Shown here in pieces: positions 54,250-64,000 of a stretch of 64,000 nt of DNA. The first letter of the stretch is position 1, and each line of letters begins with the position of its first letter. The position numbers and the translations under genes are program-made. This DNA comes from Brugia malayi (taxonomy: Eukaryota; Nematoda; Chromadorea; Rhabditida; Onchocercidae): contig NW_025062478.1 of NCBI RefSeq assembly GCF_000002995.4, positions 8,780,001-8,844,000 of the forward strand, given 5' to 3'. The notes beneath the pieces were generated by a model. It saw only the letters and a program-made list of their open reading frames with translations. It was not told the origin of the DNA and did not search any database.

Positions 54250-56577
54250 GTAATCCTTTCCTCTCTTCACTTTAATCCTCTCATAATAGTTCCAGCAGGG
54301 AAATAATTAAAGAAGTATGAAATCATTATTTTGGTACTTTTCAAAAAGAATTTAAGCTTTCTAAACTCTTTCTTGCTTTATTTAAAGGAAATGCATAATT
54401 TTGTTAAATGTATGCAAATTTTTCCAATAATTTAAATTCCACATACATTACTCTTTAAGATTTTTATTGCTTTCAACATAAGCGATAATTGAATTTTCTC
54501 CAATCGTTAAGCAATAGAAATTTGTAAGATTATTTTGCAATTTTATAATGATGATTCAATAATAATATGATTTAAATAATTGTACTTTATTCCCAAATTA
54601 ATTGTATATTTTACATTCTATCCGAATAGGAACCTTGATTTCATCGGTTCATAAATAAAGGAAAGAAAAGAATTGTAATCTGAGAGGTACCGTAGTTAAG
54701 AAGCAGAGAGAATAAAGTTGAGCAGTAAATTGAAACTCGTAGCCGTCAGGTGTCATTAACTTGTTGAACTGTTGTCGCTCAACTGTTAATCAATGCCTAG
54801 CATAATGCCAATCAAATTTGTGTTTAAAGCTTTGTTTTCTGATGCGCTTCATTACAGAAGTGCTTTTTGCGCGCGCTCCTATTAGCTCCATGTAATATAT
54901 ATCTATCTGATATTGATTCTTTGAAACAATAATACTTTTATCATTTATACTCGGTTTGATCAAATTTGTTTTGAGGGATTTTAATTAATTAACACGTAGA
55001 CTTTGATTTAATCTTATAAATTATTAATAAAATTGTCTAGAATTTGTTTTTATTCTAAATTACCATATGAAAATAACAAAGATTCGTACAGTAGATTTGA
55101 TTTAAAGTGAAGTGAAAAGGAAGATATTTCAGAATAATTCATTTCTATCAGTAATGTTTGTTTCACGAAATGTTTACTAAAAATTAAACTGTTTAGAATG
55201 CTAATTGAAAGAGATGTCACAAATGGCTGTCGTGTGGAAGTCTGATAGAGTAATTAGTAAGTCTTTTCAACAAATCCATCAATATTAATATATGAAAAGT
55301 TATGGTTAGCCAGGTGACAAGTATATAATATCATAGTTTCTTCTTCACTAACTTTCATGTCTCTTTCTCTTTCCTGACTTGTTATCTCTTTTAATTTATA
55401 CTTCTTTCATAAAGCAGAGCAAATCTTTGCTAATTTTCTTCATTTAGCACACCATTTTTTTTTATAATTTTGCCTGATACCGTAAGGTACACGTACATAC
55501 TTCTTACATTAACTTTTTTTTCTTACAATTCATCATCAAAGTTTTGTTTTTCAAGATTTTCTACATCTTTTAATATCCATCGTTATTTGTCGTTGTATGT
55601 GTGCATGTGTGTGTATGTTTATGCATTTATTCGTCAGTTTATTTAGTTTCCATTAATATATAATTGACGTGAGTGAATGCAGCCACATTTTATTCATTCA
55701 CTGAACCATATGAAATTCAATAATTACGTCTACGACTACCTGTCCAGTCGAGCACAAACCTCCGAAAAGGGACTTAGAGTACTGTATCAATCATATAACA
55801 GCCATAATTTACTCTTATTCAAATTTTCCCTTCGTCAAATGATGCGATTCATTAGTTTGTTCTATTCATTACTTTTTACTGCCTTATTTATGGAAGTATT
55901 AATAAAATTCAAAAAAGGGTTAATTTCTATGAAAATACTAAAGAAGCGACAGATATTAAATTGTCTTTAAAAGCATAACAGGAATGTTTTTTGTGGCCAA
56001 GAAAAAGAATTCTAACAAGATTTATTGATTTAAAAAAAGCTTACACTTGCATTTTTTCAAAGAGTTGGGCTTAGCATACGGTAGTTAAGTTTTGAAATGC
56101 ACATGCATACTATATTTTGAAAATATCATTGCACTAAGCAAGCTAAATATATTATATTTGAATTTAGTTTAGCCTAAAAGTCCAAATTAAGGATTACATC
56201 AAATTAGTCGACAAATATCTTACACTGATTAGAATGCGATTCTAATTAATATTCAAAGTAATAACTTTACTGTCATGCATAAAAATAGTTTATGATATAA
56301 ACTGATGACAGGAAACAAAATTGTAGTATTATTATAAAAAAAAATTCTTCTTATTTGATGACGAATGACAGTGTCAATGATCAAAAAGGGCAGAAAGTTA
56401 TTGGCGCAAATGTTGAATGAGTTGTTGGGAGGGAGCAAATATCCGCACCCTTTTTCATCCATTTCATTCTCTCCTCAAATTCATTTTTCTTTGGTATTTA
56501 TATTATACTCTGTATTGAATGCTCGTCGAGAAAAAAAAATAGTTTATTGACTTAAAAGATTTAATAAAATTTTGCAG
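54250..56577. other. Spacer before the F-box-like gene
   Basis: AT-rich. Two plus-strand ORFs (55677-55970, containing NYVYDYLSSRAQTSEKGLRV; and 56365-56550, containing KLLAQMLNELLGGSKYP) look partly protein-like, but neither joins its neighbours in phase. The promoter of the F-box-like gene should lie here. Confidence 0.35.
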
Positions 56578-56582
56578 AATTG

Positions 56583-59500
56583 ATGGATTTCAATGTTGAA
56601 TTGAATTTAGAACCTGAAACATCAATGGATTATGCTTTGTATGATTGTTTACCTCCGGAATTAGTAGTTAGAATCGACAGTTATTTATCCTTCGAGGATA
56701 GTCTACAGTTTCAGGTATTTCATTTTAATGATATCCATTTGAATAACAATACTAGACTAATTGATATTATTACTGGAAGTTTTAAAAAAGAAATTGGTTT
56801 TCATTAGGATGAAAACTGCTTTATCAATAACACTTTATTTTTGAAGAAATTTTTGATAATGAAAATAATGTAGTCAAATAACAAATGTGTATTTACACAG
56901 GTTGACGTGAGCATATTAAATTTATGGTGTTGAAATTAATATTAATTTAAAAAATTTTGGAAATTTTCCTCATAAAATAAAAAAGATAATATTTGAATTT
57001 TGGCAATTAACAATCTGCAGTAATTTGAAGTGTTATTTATCATTATAGGAATGTTCAAATTATATCAAATCCGTACTGTGTTCCAACTGGTATCAATATG
57101 ATAAAGTCCAGGTATGCTCACATTAACTGGTCTTGGAAATGATTGCTATAGAGAATTCACAAGAAATTCAAAATTGAAATATTCATCCGATTGCAATTGT
57201 TGACTGATTTTTCAGATAAGCGATGACCCTCTCGATTGTTATATTATTAGTACTAAGGGCCGTGCACCTAAACGAAGTTTTTTGGAAGACAATTTGCATA
57301 CAGTTTTTATAAGTTAGTTTTTCTTTTTTTACTTCATTTAAATTAAGTATTTAACAAGCACTGAAGGAAAATATTTAATTTTTGATGCAAGTGGACTTAT
57401 AGCAAAGAAGAATTTCAAGAAAACTTTTGGATATGAAATATAAAAGCATAGATTCCCTCTTTTCCTTAGAAATTATCAGCTTATCAGATTTTCAGTATGT
57501 AATAAAATTGTGGAAGTGATGATGATTATGAAAGATATCGGATCATTACAAAGGTGTAATCCTGATGTGCCACCACAATCACTGAAAGGTCTGATCTGCA
57601 ATTTCTGTATTGTTTCCAAATAGTTTGCCATTGTAGATCGTATTGATAACTAAATGTTAACAATAATAGTATCATTAATTATCAGATACCGTTATCACTA
57701 ATAATTAAATTTGGCGACACTATATGTAATTTATATAACTGTAGTTGCTACAACTGATTATGATGAATGAGAAAAGATGGTTGCAGACACATCACTGTAT
57801 CAGGCAAATGGTTATCTAGGATATCTGTTCTCGAAAACACCTCAACAAATGATAACTCAACTTAAGACTGTTTCATTGCATGTTGATATCATGCGTGAGA
57901 GTCTGCGACAGTTGTGCTTTCCATGTCCAACTCAAGATCTTTTCTATTCCATTCATCACCTGGCCGATTCTCATTTCGAAACTTTCACTCAGGTTTTCTG
58001 TTTATTTCACAAGCATTGTTTACAATACTCTGTCGTATTGCTATAGAAAAATTTATTGACAATGTGATAGTGTTTTCATTTTTATGTTTATTATTTCTGG
58101 AAGCTTATAGAAGAGCAATAGATATGATAAGTATCATTATTAGCTGTATCAGTGTTTATCATGAAATGAATAATGAATCAAATTTCAATCTAATCATTCT
58201 TTCATTTGCAGATTTCATTTTGTTCAGCAACAATACAACCTGAAGACTATCATCTCAGAATTATGTTGCTGAATGGTATGGAAATGACACTGAAAAATAT
58301 TGCCAAATATTGTGCAAAAACCGATTTCACTGTTGGTAGGTTTTTTTGAGGTTGATTTCAACTAGCATTCTAGCTGAGATATAAAATTTTTTAAATATCA
58401 AAGGAAACATCTCTTCCTAGCAGTGACGATTTTATGCATTTTGTTTATTCATATATTTACAGATTTAGTTGACTGTTTTAAACAATCAATTTTTGTTAGG
58501 GTAACTAACTTGAAATAGCAAAGTTCACTTAACTTTCATCATGATTAGTTCTTTTTATTAAGAATTTGTTAAAGATAAGAATTCGTTATCATTGAAATGT
58601 GAAAAAAAAAAGCTTTTTTTTTTTTTTTTTTTTTTTGTTACAGATGCAGCAGAAGGTTATGCTGATATGACAGTGGAAAAAGGGAAAATGGAATATTCCT
58701 TTGCATTCTTCTATTTTAATCCTCACATTTGTGGGACAGAGTCACAATCAGTAGTTGAAAGAATGGACCAAACTGATGAACAGCTGCTGAAGTCGCCTTT
58801 TGTTGGTGGAAAATTAATTAGTAGTAATGATAGGAATGATAGCGGTGATAACGACAGAAACAATAGTAATGGTGGTAGTATTATTCATAGTAGTAGTGCT
58901 TTAACCTGTATGAGTACTCAAAATCAAATTCATTGCCAAAGTGATTTGCAAACCTCAGAAGGTATGTACACGTCTTTTTGGAGGAATTTAATGAAAACTC
59001 ATTAATGAGTTGAAGTGTAATTCAATTGGAGTAATTATCAGCTAGATGTCCTCATATGAAGTTATTTATAATGAAATAGATCTGTTTTAATATGTTAGAA
59101 AAATGTTATACAGATAGGAGAAAAGCGTGGATATTTTACTGATAGTAAGAATTATTCAAATATTTGTTAAGAAATATGGTCCACAATTAGGTATCCAATT
59201 TATTCTGAATAGCAGAAATTTGACACTAATCTTCAGGGTGTAATATTTTGATCTCTTTATATATACAATGTTTGTATAGTTATTAAGTGGTGTTATTAGC
59301 CCGGTCAAAAAGCTAAGACATCTTAAACATTTCAAAAAGTACTAGCATCTTTGTTTACTGATGGTTTTAAACAGCTCAAAAGACCGGGCTTATCACTTGA
59401 TCTGTCTGTTGCTATCATTTGCGGTGAATAAAAAAGAATGTTTGAAAAAAGACATGCTTAATTAACTTTAGTACTTTTGAATTATTGATAATATCTGAAA

Positions 59501-62500
59501 TTTTACATGTCCTGCTGCAATCTACTTCTGATGCAGATTAGCAAGTCTGCATTGATGCAACCTCATTTTTTTGTGGTACCATTCCATCTAATCACTTATT
59601 TTTTCAAAACCAAACATGATTCTAATTTACTCGAGTAAATAGAGTGGAGAGCTTTGCAGAAATAGCAACAGTGACCTATTTTGGGTCATCTTTCATACAA
59701 CAATATTTGTCACAAATATTACATCGTAATATTTTAGGAAGTCTATCATAATCATCACAGAGATAAGAGAAACAAATGATCAATCAATAATAACACAACT
59801 TTAAAGAACTAAAATTAACAAAATGTTTTGAGAAGATTATTTAAATATTAAATATATACTACTTCTAGCACAATACAATTATCAAATTTCATTGGATAGA
59901 ATGAAAAAGAATGAAAGAAAAGTGTATACTGTAAAAAAAAGGTATTCGGGAAAGGTTAGATAAATACAATTTCTTTCAGAATGAACAGCTGAACAAATGA
60001 GTATTTGTCAGACAACTAATTTGCTGGAAATCTCAGCGGTATCATTTTTTTTTCATTGGGTTAAAAATCCGGTAATTATTTGTTTCTTTTTTTTAGTACT
60101 GATTAATCATGAAATAGAAAACAACAACAGAAAGAAAAATTTTTAGACGTCATCCAATTTTCTTTCGTTTTTCCAGTAGCAAAATTTAACACTTCATTTT
60201 CCGAACATTTATTTAAATGAATTTAAAATGGTCTTAAAAATAATTATCAGTTTGTGGGGAAATACCGGAAGTTTCCGTTCTTTCCTCGTTTTTATTTATG
60301 ACAAAACTAGTTTCAGCTGCAGAGTTTAAAGTAGATTGAATTGAGATTTACCCAAATGACAATTGACAATTGTAAGTAATAAAGAATATATCAACTTGCT
60401 CTGACTTTTTTCGACTTTTTTCTTGATGTGACAGTTTTTTTGTCTCATTAAGGAGGATATGGTGCGTAAATTATGTAAAAAGGGAATATCTTCCCGTCTT
60501 TCTACATTTTCGTTGACTTCAATTAGTTGAAAATTATTTAATTGAATATTCACTCATCACAAAAGACACTCTTCAGTCGTAAATTTCTCACCTGATGCAA
60601 CTTTTTCCAATATTCTAATCAAGCCATAACTGGGCCATTACTTTTGAATGATATTCATTACAATATCAACTAGTCTTCAGCTAGTCTGAGAAGTAATGAT
60701 CAAATTGTTGAGATGACATTTTTTAGAAGGCAAATCAATTTTAAAATCTTTCTCTAATATTGTGTTCAAAAGAATTGAGTTCAGATGAATATCTTCATTT
60801 GCTTTTCATTCCTTGGATTGATCTCTGATGAAATTTCATAAATTATGCAAGTTTTAATACCTAATTAATTTTTGTTACATGTGTTTCGATTGTTTTTTAA
60901 TAATATATGAAAGCTCGCCTCGATATTTCAGTCTACTCTCGAGAAACTGAAGAAAAAGAAATTACTGAGGAAACTATCAAAAATTAATAGTAACAAATTG
61001 TTCACGAAAGTAAAACAATAAAAAAAAGCACAGGGTGATGTGGTTTTATAGATGTCATTTCGTTATTAAATTATTTTGTTGTATCTACTTTTATGGAAGA
61101 AATGAAAATTTGAAAACATTTTTTTAAAGAAAGATGCAAATATCAATTAATAAGAGAAACAACATATCTGAATTCTAAAACTGAGTTCTTCAACTTTTAT
61201 CAAAAACCTCAAAATAAAATAAAGGAATTAATTTTTCAGTATAACATGGAAACCTTGGTACCTCTTTCAAGACTTAGCACATTTAAGCGATGTGAATTCT
61301 TATCCATATCAATCATCGCAGTACCTCTCTTACTGGTCGCATGAATGATTTCATCCCGCAGATGCCAGCCACCTTGTCACCTTGTTATTAAATTATCTTC
61401 TTGCATCTAATTTTGGAGAAGGAAATGAAAATTTGAAAACATTCTTTTGCAGAAAGACGGAGAAATAATATATTTCGAGTAGTTCTTTAATGACTTGGGA
61501 TAGGGTCAGCGATGAATTTATTTGACCCTTTCCTACCCTCCTCATTACCGTTTTCATTTATCTTCCCGAATTTGTTCCTTAGCTTCTTCTCGACTATTAT
61601 CATCACTTAATCATTGATCGCTTTTTTTCTCTTTTACGTTTTTTTATTCTTCATCACTTAATCTCTTTTACTTTAGTGAAATAAAAAAGACGTACATGCC
61701 TAAGTGAAACAAAAAAGACGTACGTCTCCATGTGTATATGCTGTCACCTAATTAACTTAGCTAACTATAACTTAACCGAATCCGCTTATTGCCATAATAC
61801 AAATGAGTGAATTTTTGCTGATGAAATATTCAGAATGAGTTGTTAAGTAAATAAATGCAAAGAATTTTGGCGGAACAAGGAAAGGACAAAAGTGTTGCGT
61901 GATGTCTGAAATGGTAAAAGACACACTTTTAAAAGTTTAGAATACATCGGGAAGATGCCTAAACAATTTCAGGTGCTTTCAGGTGCTGTCCTCTGTCCTC
62001 ACTAATGAGCACCGAATTCAGAAGGATGATTTAATCAATATCACTACAATTCGTTAGAATAATCGATAAGTTTGTTAAATCTGGTTATTTTTTCTGTGAG
62101 CGTAATTTTCTTTTGTAGAGACTCTTTAAATGTTAAACATAAGTCAAATATATGAGCAACAATAAGTTTATACATTTGATGTATTTCTGCTGGTTGTGCT
62201 TCATTACTACAATATTTGATGAGAAGTTACAGGGAAATGAAGCAAATCGTGATATTATTTGAGTGCATTCTACTATTTCCATCCTATGATACTACCTTTT
62301 TTGATTGCTGCTTCATGCTGAAATTCCCCGGTAAATATATTGTGGTATTTCCGGAAGAATCTCTCAAATCCAGCACAAATGCTCCATTGTATTATTAAAA
62401 TTTAAAAACTAAATTTAAATTCACCACCTTGCAGAACTTTGTGAGACATTATGCAATAGTCATGCTAACTTGTTTTCGCTCCAACCAGCAATCTCATCGC

Positions 62501-64000
62501 CCACATATGCTACTCCTCCTTTTCCGTTTGCTCCAACTACTACTACTCAAATTTATCAGGTTACCTTTATTGATATACTTTCTAATTATTCTTATACCCA
62601 TAAAAAGAATATGATTATAATGATTACGATCAGTCATGAAATTGAAGGGAGATAAAGCAAGAGATATACGCTGGATGTTTGAAAAGGCTTGCAAACACAC
62701 TTAGTGAAATTCATAACTTTGAAAAGAGAAGTAAAAGGAGAATGAATACTTAATACTTTATTATGATCTCTTTTTTAATCAAAAGAATTCGTAAGAATAA
62801 AACGGCTGATTGCTCTATTTTTCTATTCATGATTTACTACTCTTTTTCACTTTTTTCCACATTATCTTTGAGATTTTCGAATTCCATCTTTCAAAACAAA
62901 AGTTTAAATAGAACTTTTTGATTGAGGAAGTTAAAATTTCAAGAAAATTTGATGAAATGAATATTCATGAGATCTTTTTTATTTAAGAATTAAATATTTT
63001 TTTTATAAGAATACTTGTTAATACTAATTTTGTTACACAGATCAAAATCAGCTGGCAGTCTAGATATCACTGAGTTTATCGATTTCAGATCAATCTATAA
63101 TATTAGAACCTAATAAAGTTTATCGATTTTAGATTAATTCATTATCAGAGCCTATTTCACCTGTTTATGCAATGCAGCAATTACCTCCTCATTATGCATC
63201 CCAGCCATTACAACAACCTTACCTACCACCGTTGTCGCAACATGGAAGACTGCCAGCGCAGCAGTCTAATGTACGGGCGCAATCATCCAGCAGTGTACTT
63301 CCGTACAAGCAACAACGGCCAAACTTTGCAGTATGTATTCATTTTTTTGGATTGAAACGAAGGAAGAGATGATACATAAGACCACCGTTGAGAAGATGAA
63401 AGGTATCAGATGACTCATCACAACGAATTCATTTTAAAAAATTTTGCAGCAACAAACAGTAAGACAAACAAGGAAGAAATCAAAATCCGGAAGTAGTGCA
63501 AGAAATAGATCGCATTTTACTCAGGTATACAAAAGAGTACAGTGGTGCACTTATTATTTTTCCAGAACTGGAAAGCTATTTCATCTAGAACTCTCAGAAT
63601 TTCTGAGAGTTCTATACTGGATTGATTAACTCGTAAAATATTCTGAAGAAAAAATGATGACAAAATTTCTTGAATGATTTATGAATACAACATGAAAGAT
63701 GAAGCAATCTGTTTCTTCTTGTTTGGAAAAAGAATCCTTGCAAATTTTACCAAAACAAATTCGTGCAGTGAAAAAAAAAAAGTGCTTTTGTTGTTGCTAA
63801 TATTCTTTTTTAATTTCTTATCATAATATGATAAGAATTCTTTCTCTAACTTCTATTCGCCAAACTTACAGAAGGAGGAAAATATAAAAGATAAGGAAGT
63901 GGCTGATCTTTTGGATGCAATTGAAGAGTTTCACAATCAAACGCTACAAATACAAGAACCGATTAAACCAATACCAATATCATCTCTTATCACTATCGGT
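56583..64000 (+). CDS. F-box-like protein with Pro/Gln-rich region, 3' truncated by the window
   Basis: Exons: 56578-56714 (ATG at 56583), 57049-57111, 57216-57312, 57496-57588, 57787-57992, 58212-58335, 58644-58961, 63149-63330, 63450-63524, 63872 to the edge. Phases fit throughout, giving 473 aa so far. Residues about 15-65 resemble an F-box, the Skp1-binding part of SCF ubiquitin ligases: DCLPPELVVRIDSYLSFEDS, then QECSNYIKSVLCSNWYQY. The next 190 residues have no recognised motif. Exon 58644-58961 ends in an Asn/Asp/Ser-rich tract. Exon 63149-63330 is Pro/Gln-rich (YAMQQLPPHYASQPLQQPYL). Exon 63450-63524 is basic (VRQTRKKSKSGSSARNRSHF). A second exon, 62435-62559, fits the same phases and may be an alternative. 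The acceptor ttttgcag 5 nt before the ATG could be a spliced-leader site. The F-box call is by pattern only. Confidence 0.65.
59291..59397. repeat. Inverted repeat with GC-rich arms in an F-box gene intron
   Basis: Perfect 9-bp arms AGCCCGGTC (59298-59306) and GACCGGGCT (59382-59390), extended outward by AT and AAGTG/CACTT pairing and inward by AGCT pairing. The arms stand out in AT-rich DNA. It could be a small hairpin RNA or a MITE-like remnant; no transposase is nearby. Confidence 0.6.
61065..61475 (+). repeat. Diverged duplicated segment (about 90 nt, twice)
   Basis: GTTATTAAATTAT, then TATCTA/CATCTA, TTTTGG/TTATGG, GAAATGAAAATTTGAAAACAT and CAGAAAGA/AAGAAAGA recur in the same order at about 61065-61140 and 61384-61460, some 320 nt apart, in the long intron of the F-box-like gene. 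Direct orientation. Divergence suggests an old local duplication. Confidence 0.7.
62435..62559 (+). CDS. Possible alternative exon of the F-box-like gene
   Basis: Acceptor ccttgcag and donor CAG/gttacc bound an open frame that enters in phase 1 and leaves in phase 0, exactly like exon 63149-63330. It encodes ELCETLCNSHANLFSLQP followed by a Pro/Thr-rich stretch (YATPPFPFAPTTTTQIYQ). It cannot be followed directly by 63149-63330, but it can join 63450-63524. So it is either mutually exclusive with 63149-63330, or a small phase 0-to-1 exon remains unfound. Confidence 0.45.

Noticed and set aside
56365..56550. Similarity of KLLAQMLNELLGGSKYP to the N-terminus of LUC7-like splicing factors
   Set aside because: Only a few residues match, no zinc-finger exon follows, and no donor fits the phase.
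57470..57495. Earlier acceptor (ccttag at 57469) for the fourth F-box-gene exon
   Set aside because: It gives the wrong phase or an immediate stop; the ttttcag acceptor at 57495 restores phase 1 and is a better match to the nematode consensus.

Overview
The window is AT-rich eukaryotic nuclear DNA with many short exons. Splice sites are of nematode type: acceptors like TTTTCAG or TTACAG, donors GTAAG, GTATG or GTTAG. Together with a nematode-style globin and an FSHR-1-type receptor, this points to a nematode. The very high AT content and the sparse, intron-rich layout suggest a spirurid or filarial worm; that placement is inference. No tRNA, rRNA, CRISPR array or intact transposon was recognised. 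All gene models below were spliced by eye from reading frame, splice phase and family motifs.

Layout from left to right. (1) 111-8776, minus: an unrecognised gene of about 12 exons, encoding a putative single-pass membrane protein of roughly 545 aa with a long polar region. (2) 11343-11767, plus: a small two-exon gene of 79 aa. It converges on (3) 12258-15910, minus: SRP54, complete in ten exons (501 aa), the GTPase of the signal recognition particle. (4) About 16.1-16.35 kb, minus: a short coding-like block just upstream of SRP54, apparently a small membrane protein interrupted by a 1-nt frameshift. (5) 17294-23694, minus: a leucine-rich-repeat GPCR of the glycoprotein-hormone-receptor family (fshr-1 type), with signal peptide, modular LRR exons, hinge, seven TM segments and cytoplasmic tail. 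(6) 28770-32853, minus: a globin with N- and C-terminal extensions; its 5' end is unresolved. (7) 33-56.5 kb: mostly non-coding AT-rich DNA with microsatellites, a 33-bp tandem array, perfect hairpins, a recurring ACGTGAAT octamer, and scattered coding-like islands that may be exons of unrecognised genes. (8) 56583 to the right edge, plus: an F-box-like gene with a Pro/Gln-rich region, running out of the window.

The genes do not form a common pathway. SRP54 targets secretory and membrane proteins to the ER; the LRR-GPCR and the unknown membrane protein would be its ordinary clients. The firmest calls are SRP54, the LRR-GPCR and the globin. The observations most worth following are: the receptor's lost Arg3.50; the same-strand ACGTGAAT octamer (six copies in about 15 kb, from a globin intron into the adjacent gene desert); two exons of the F-box gene that are phase-compatible as alternatives to each other; and the frameshifted small ORF upstream of SRP54.
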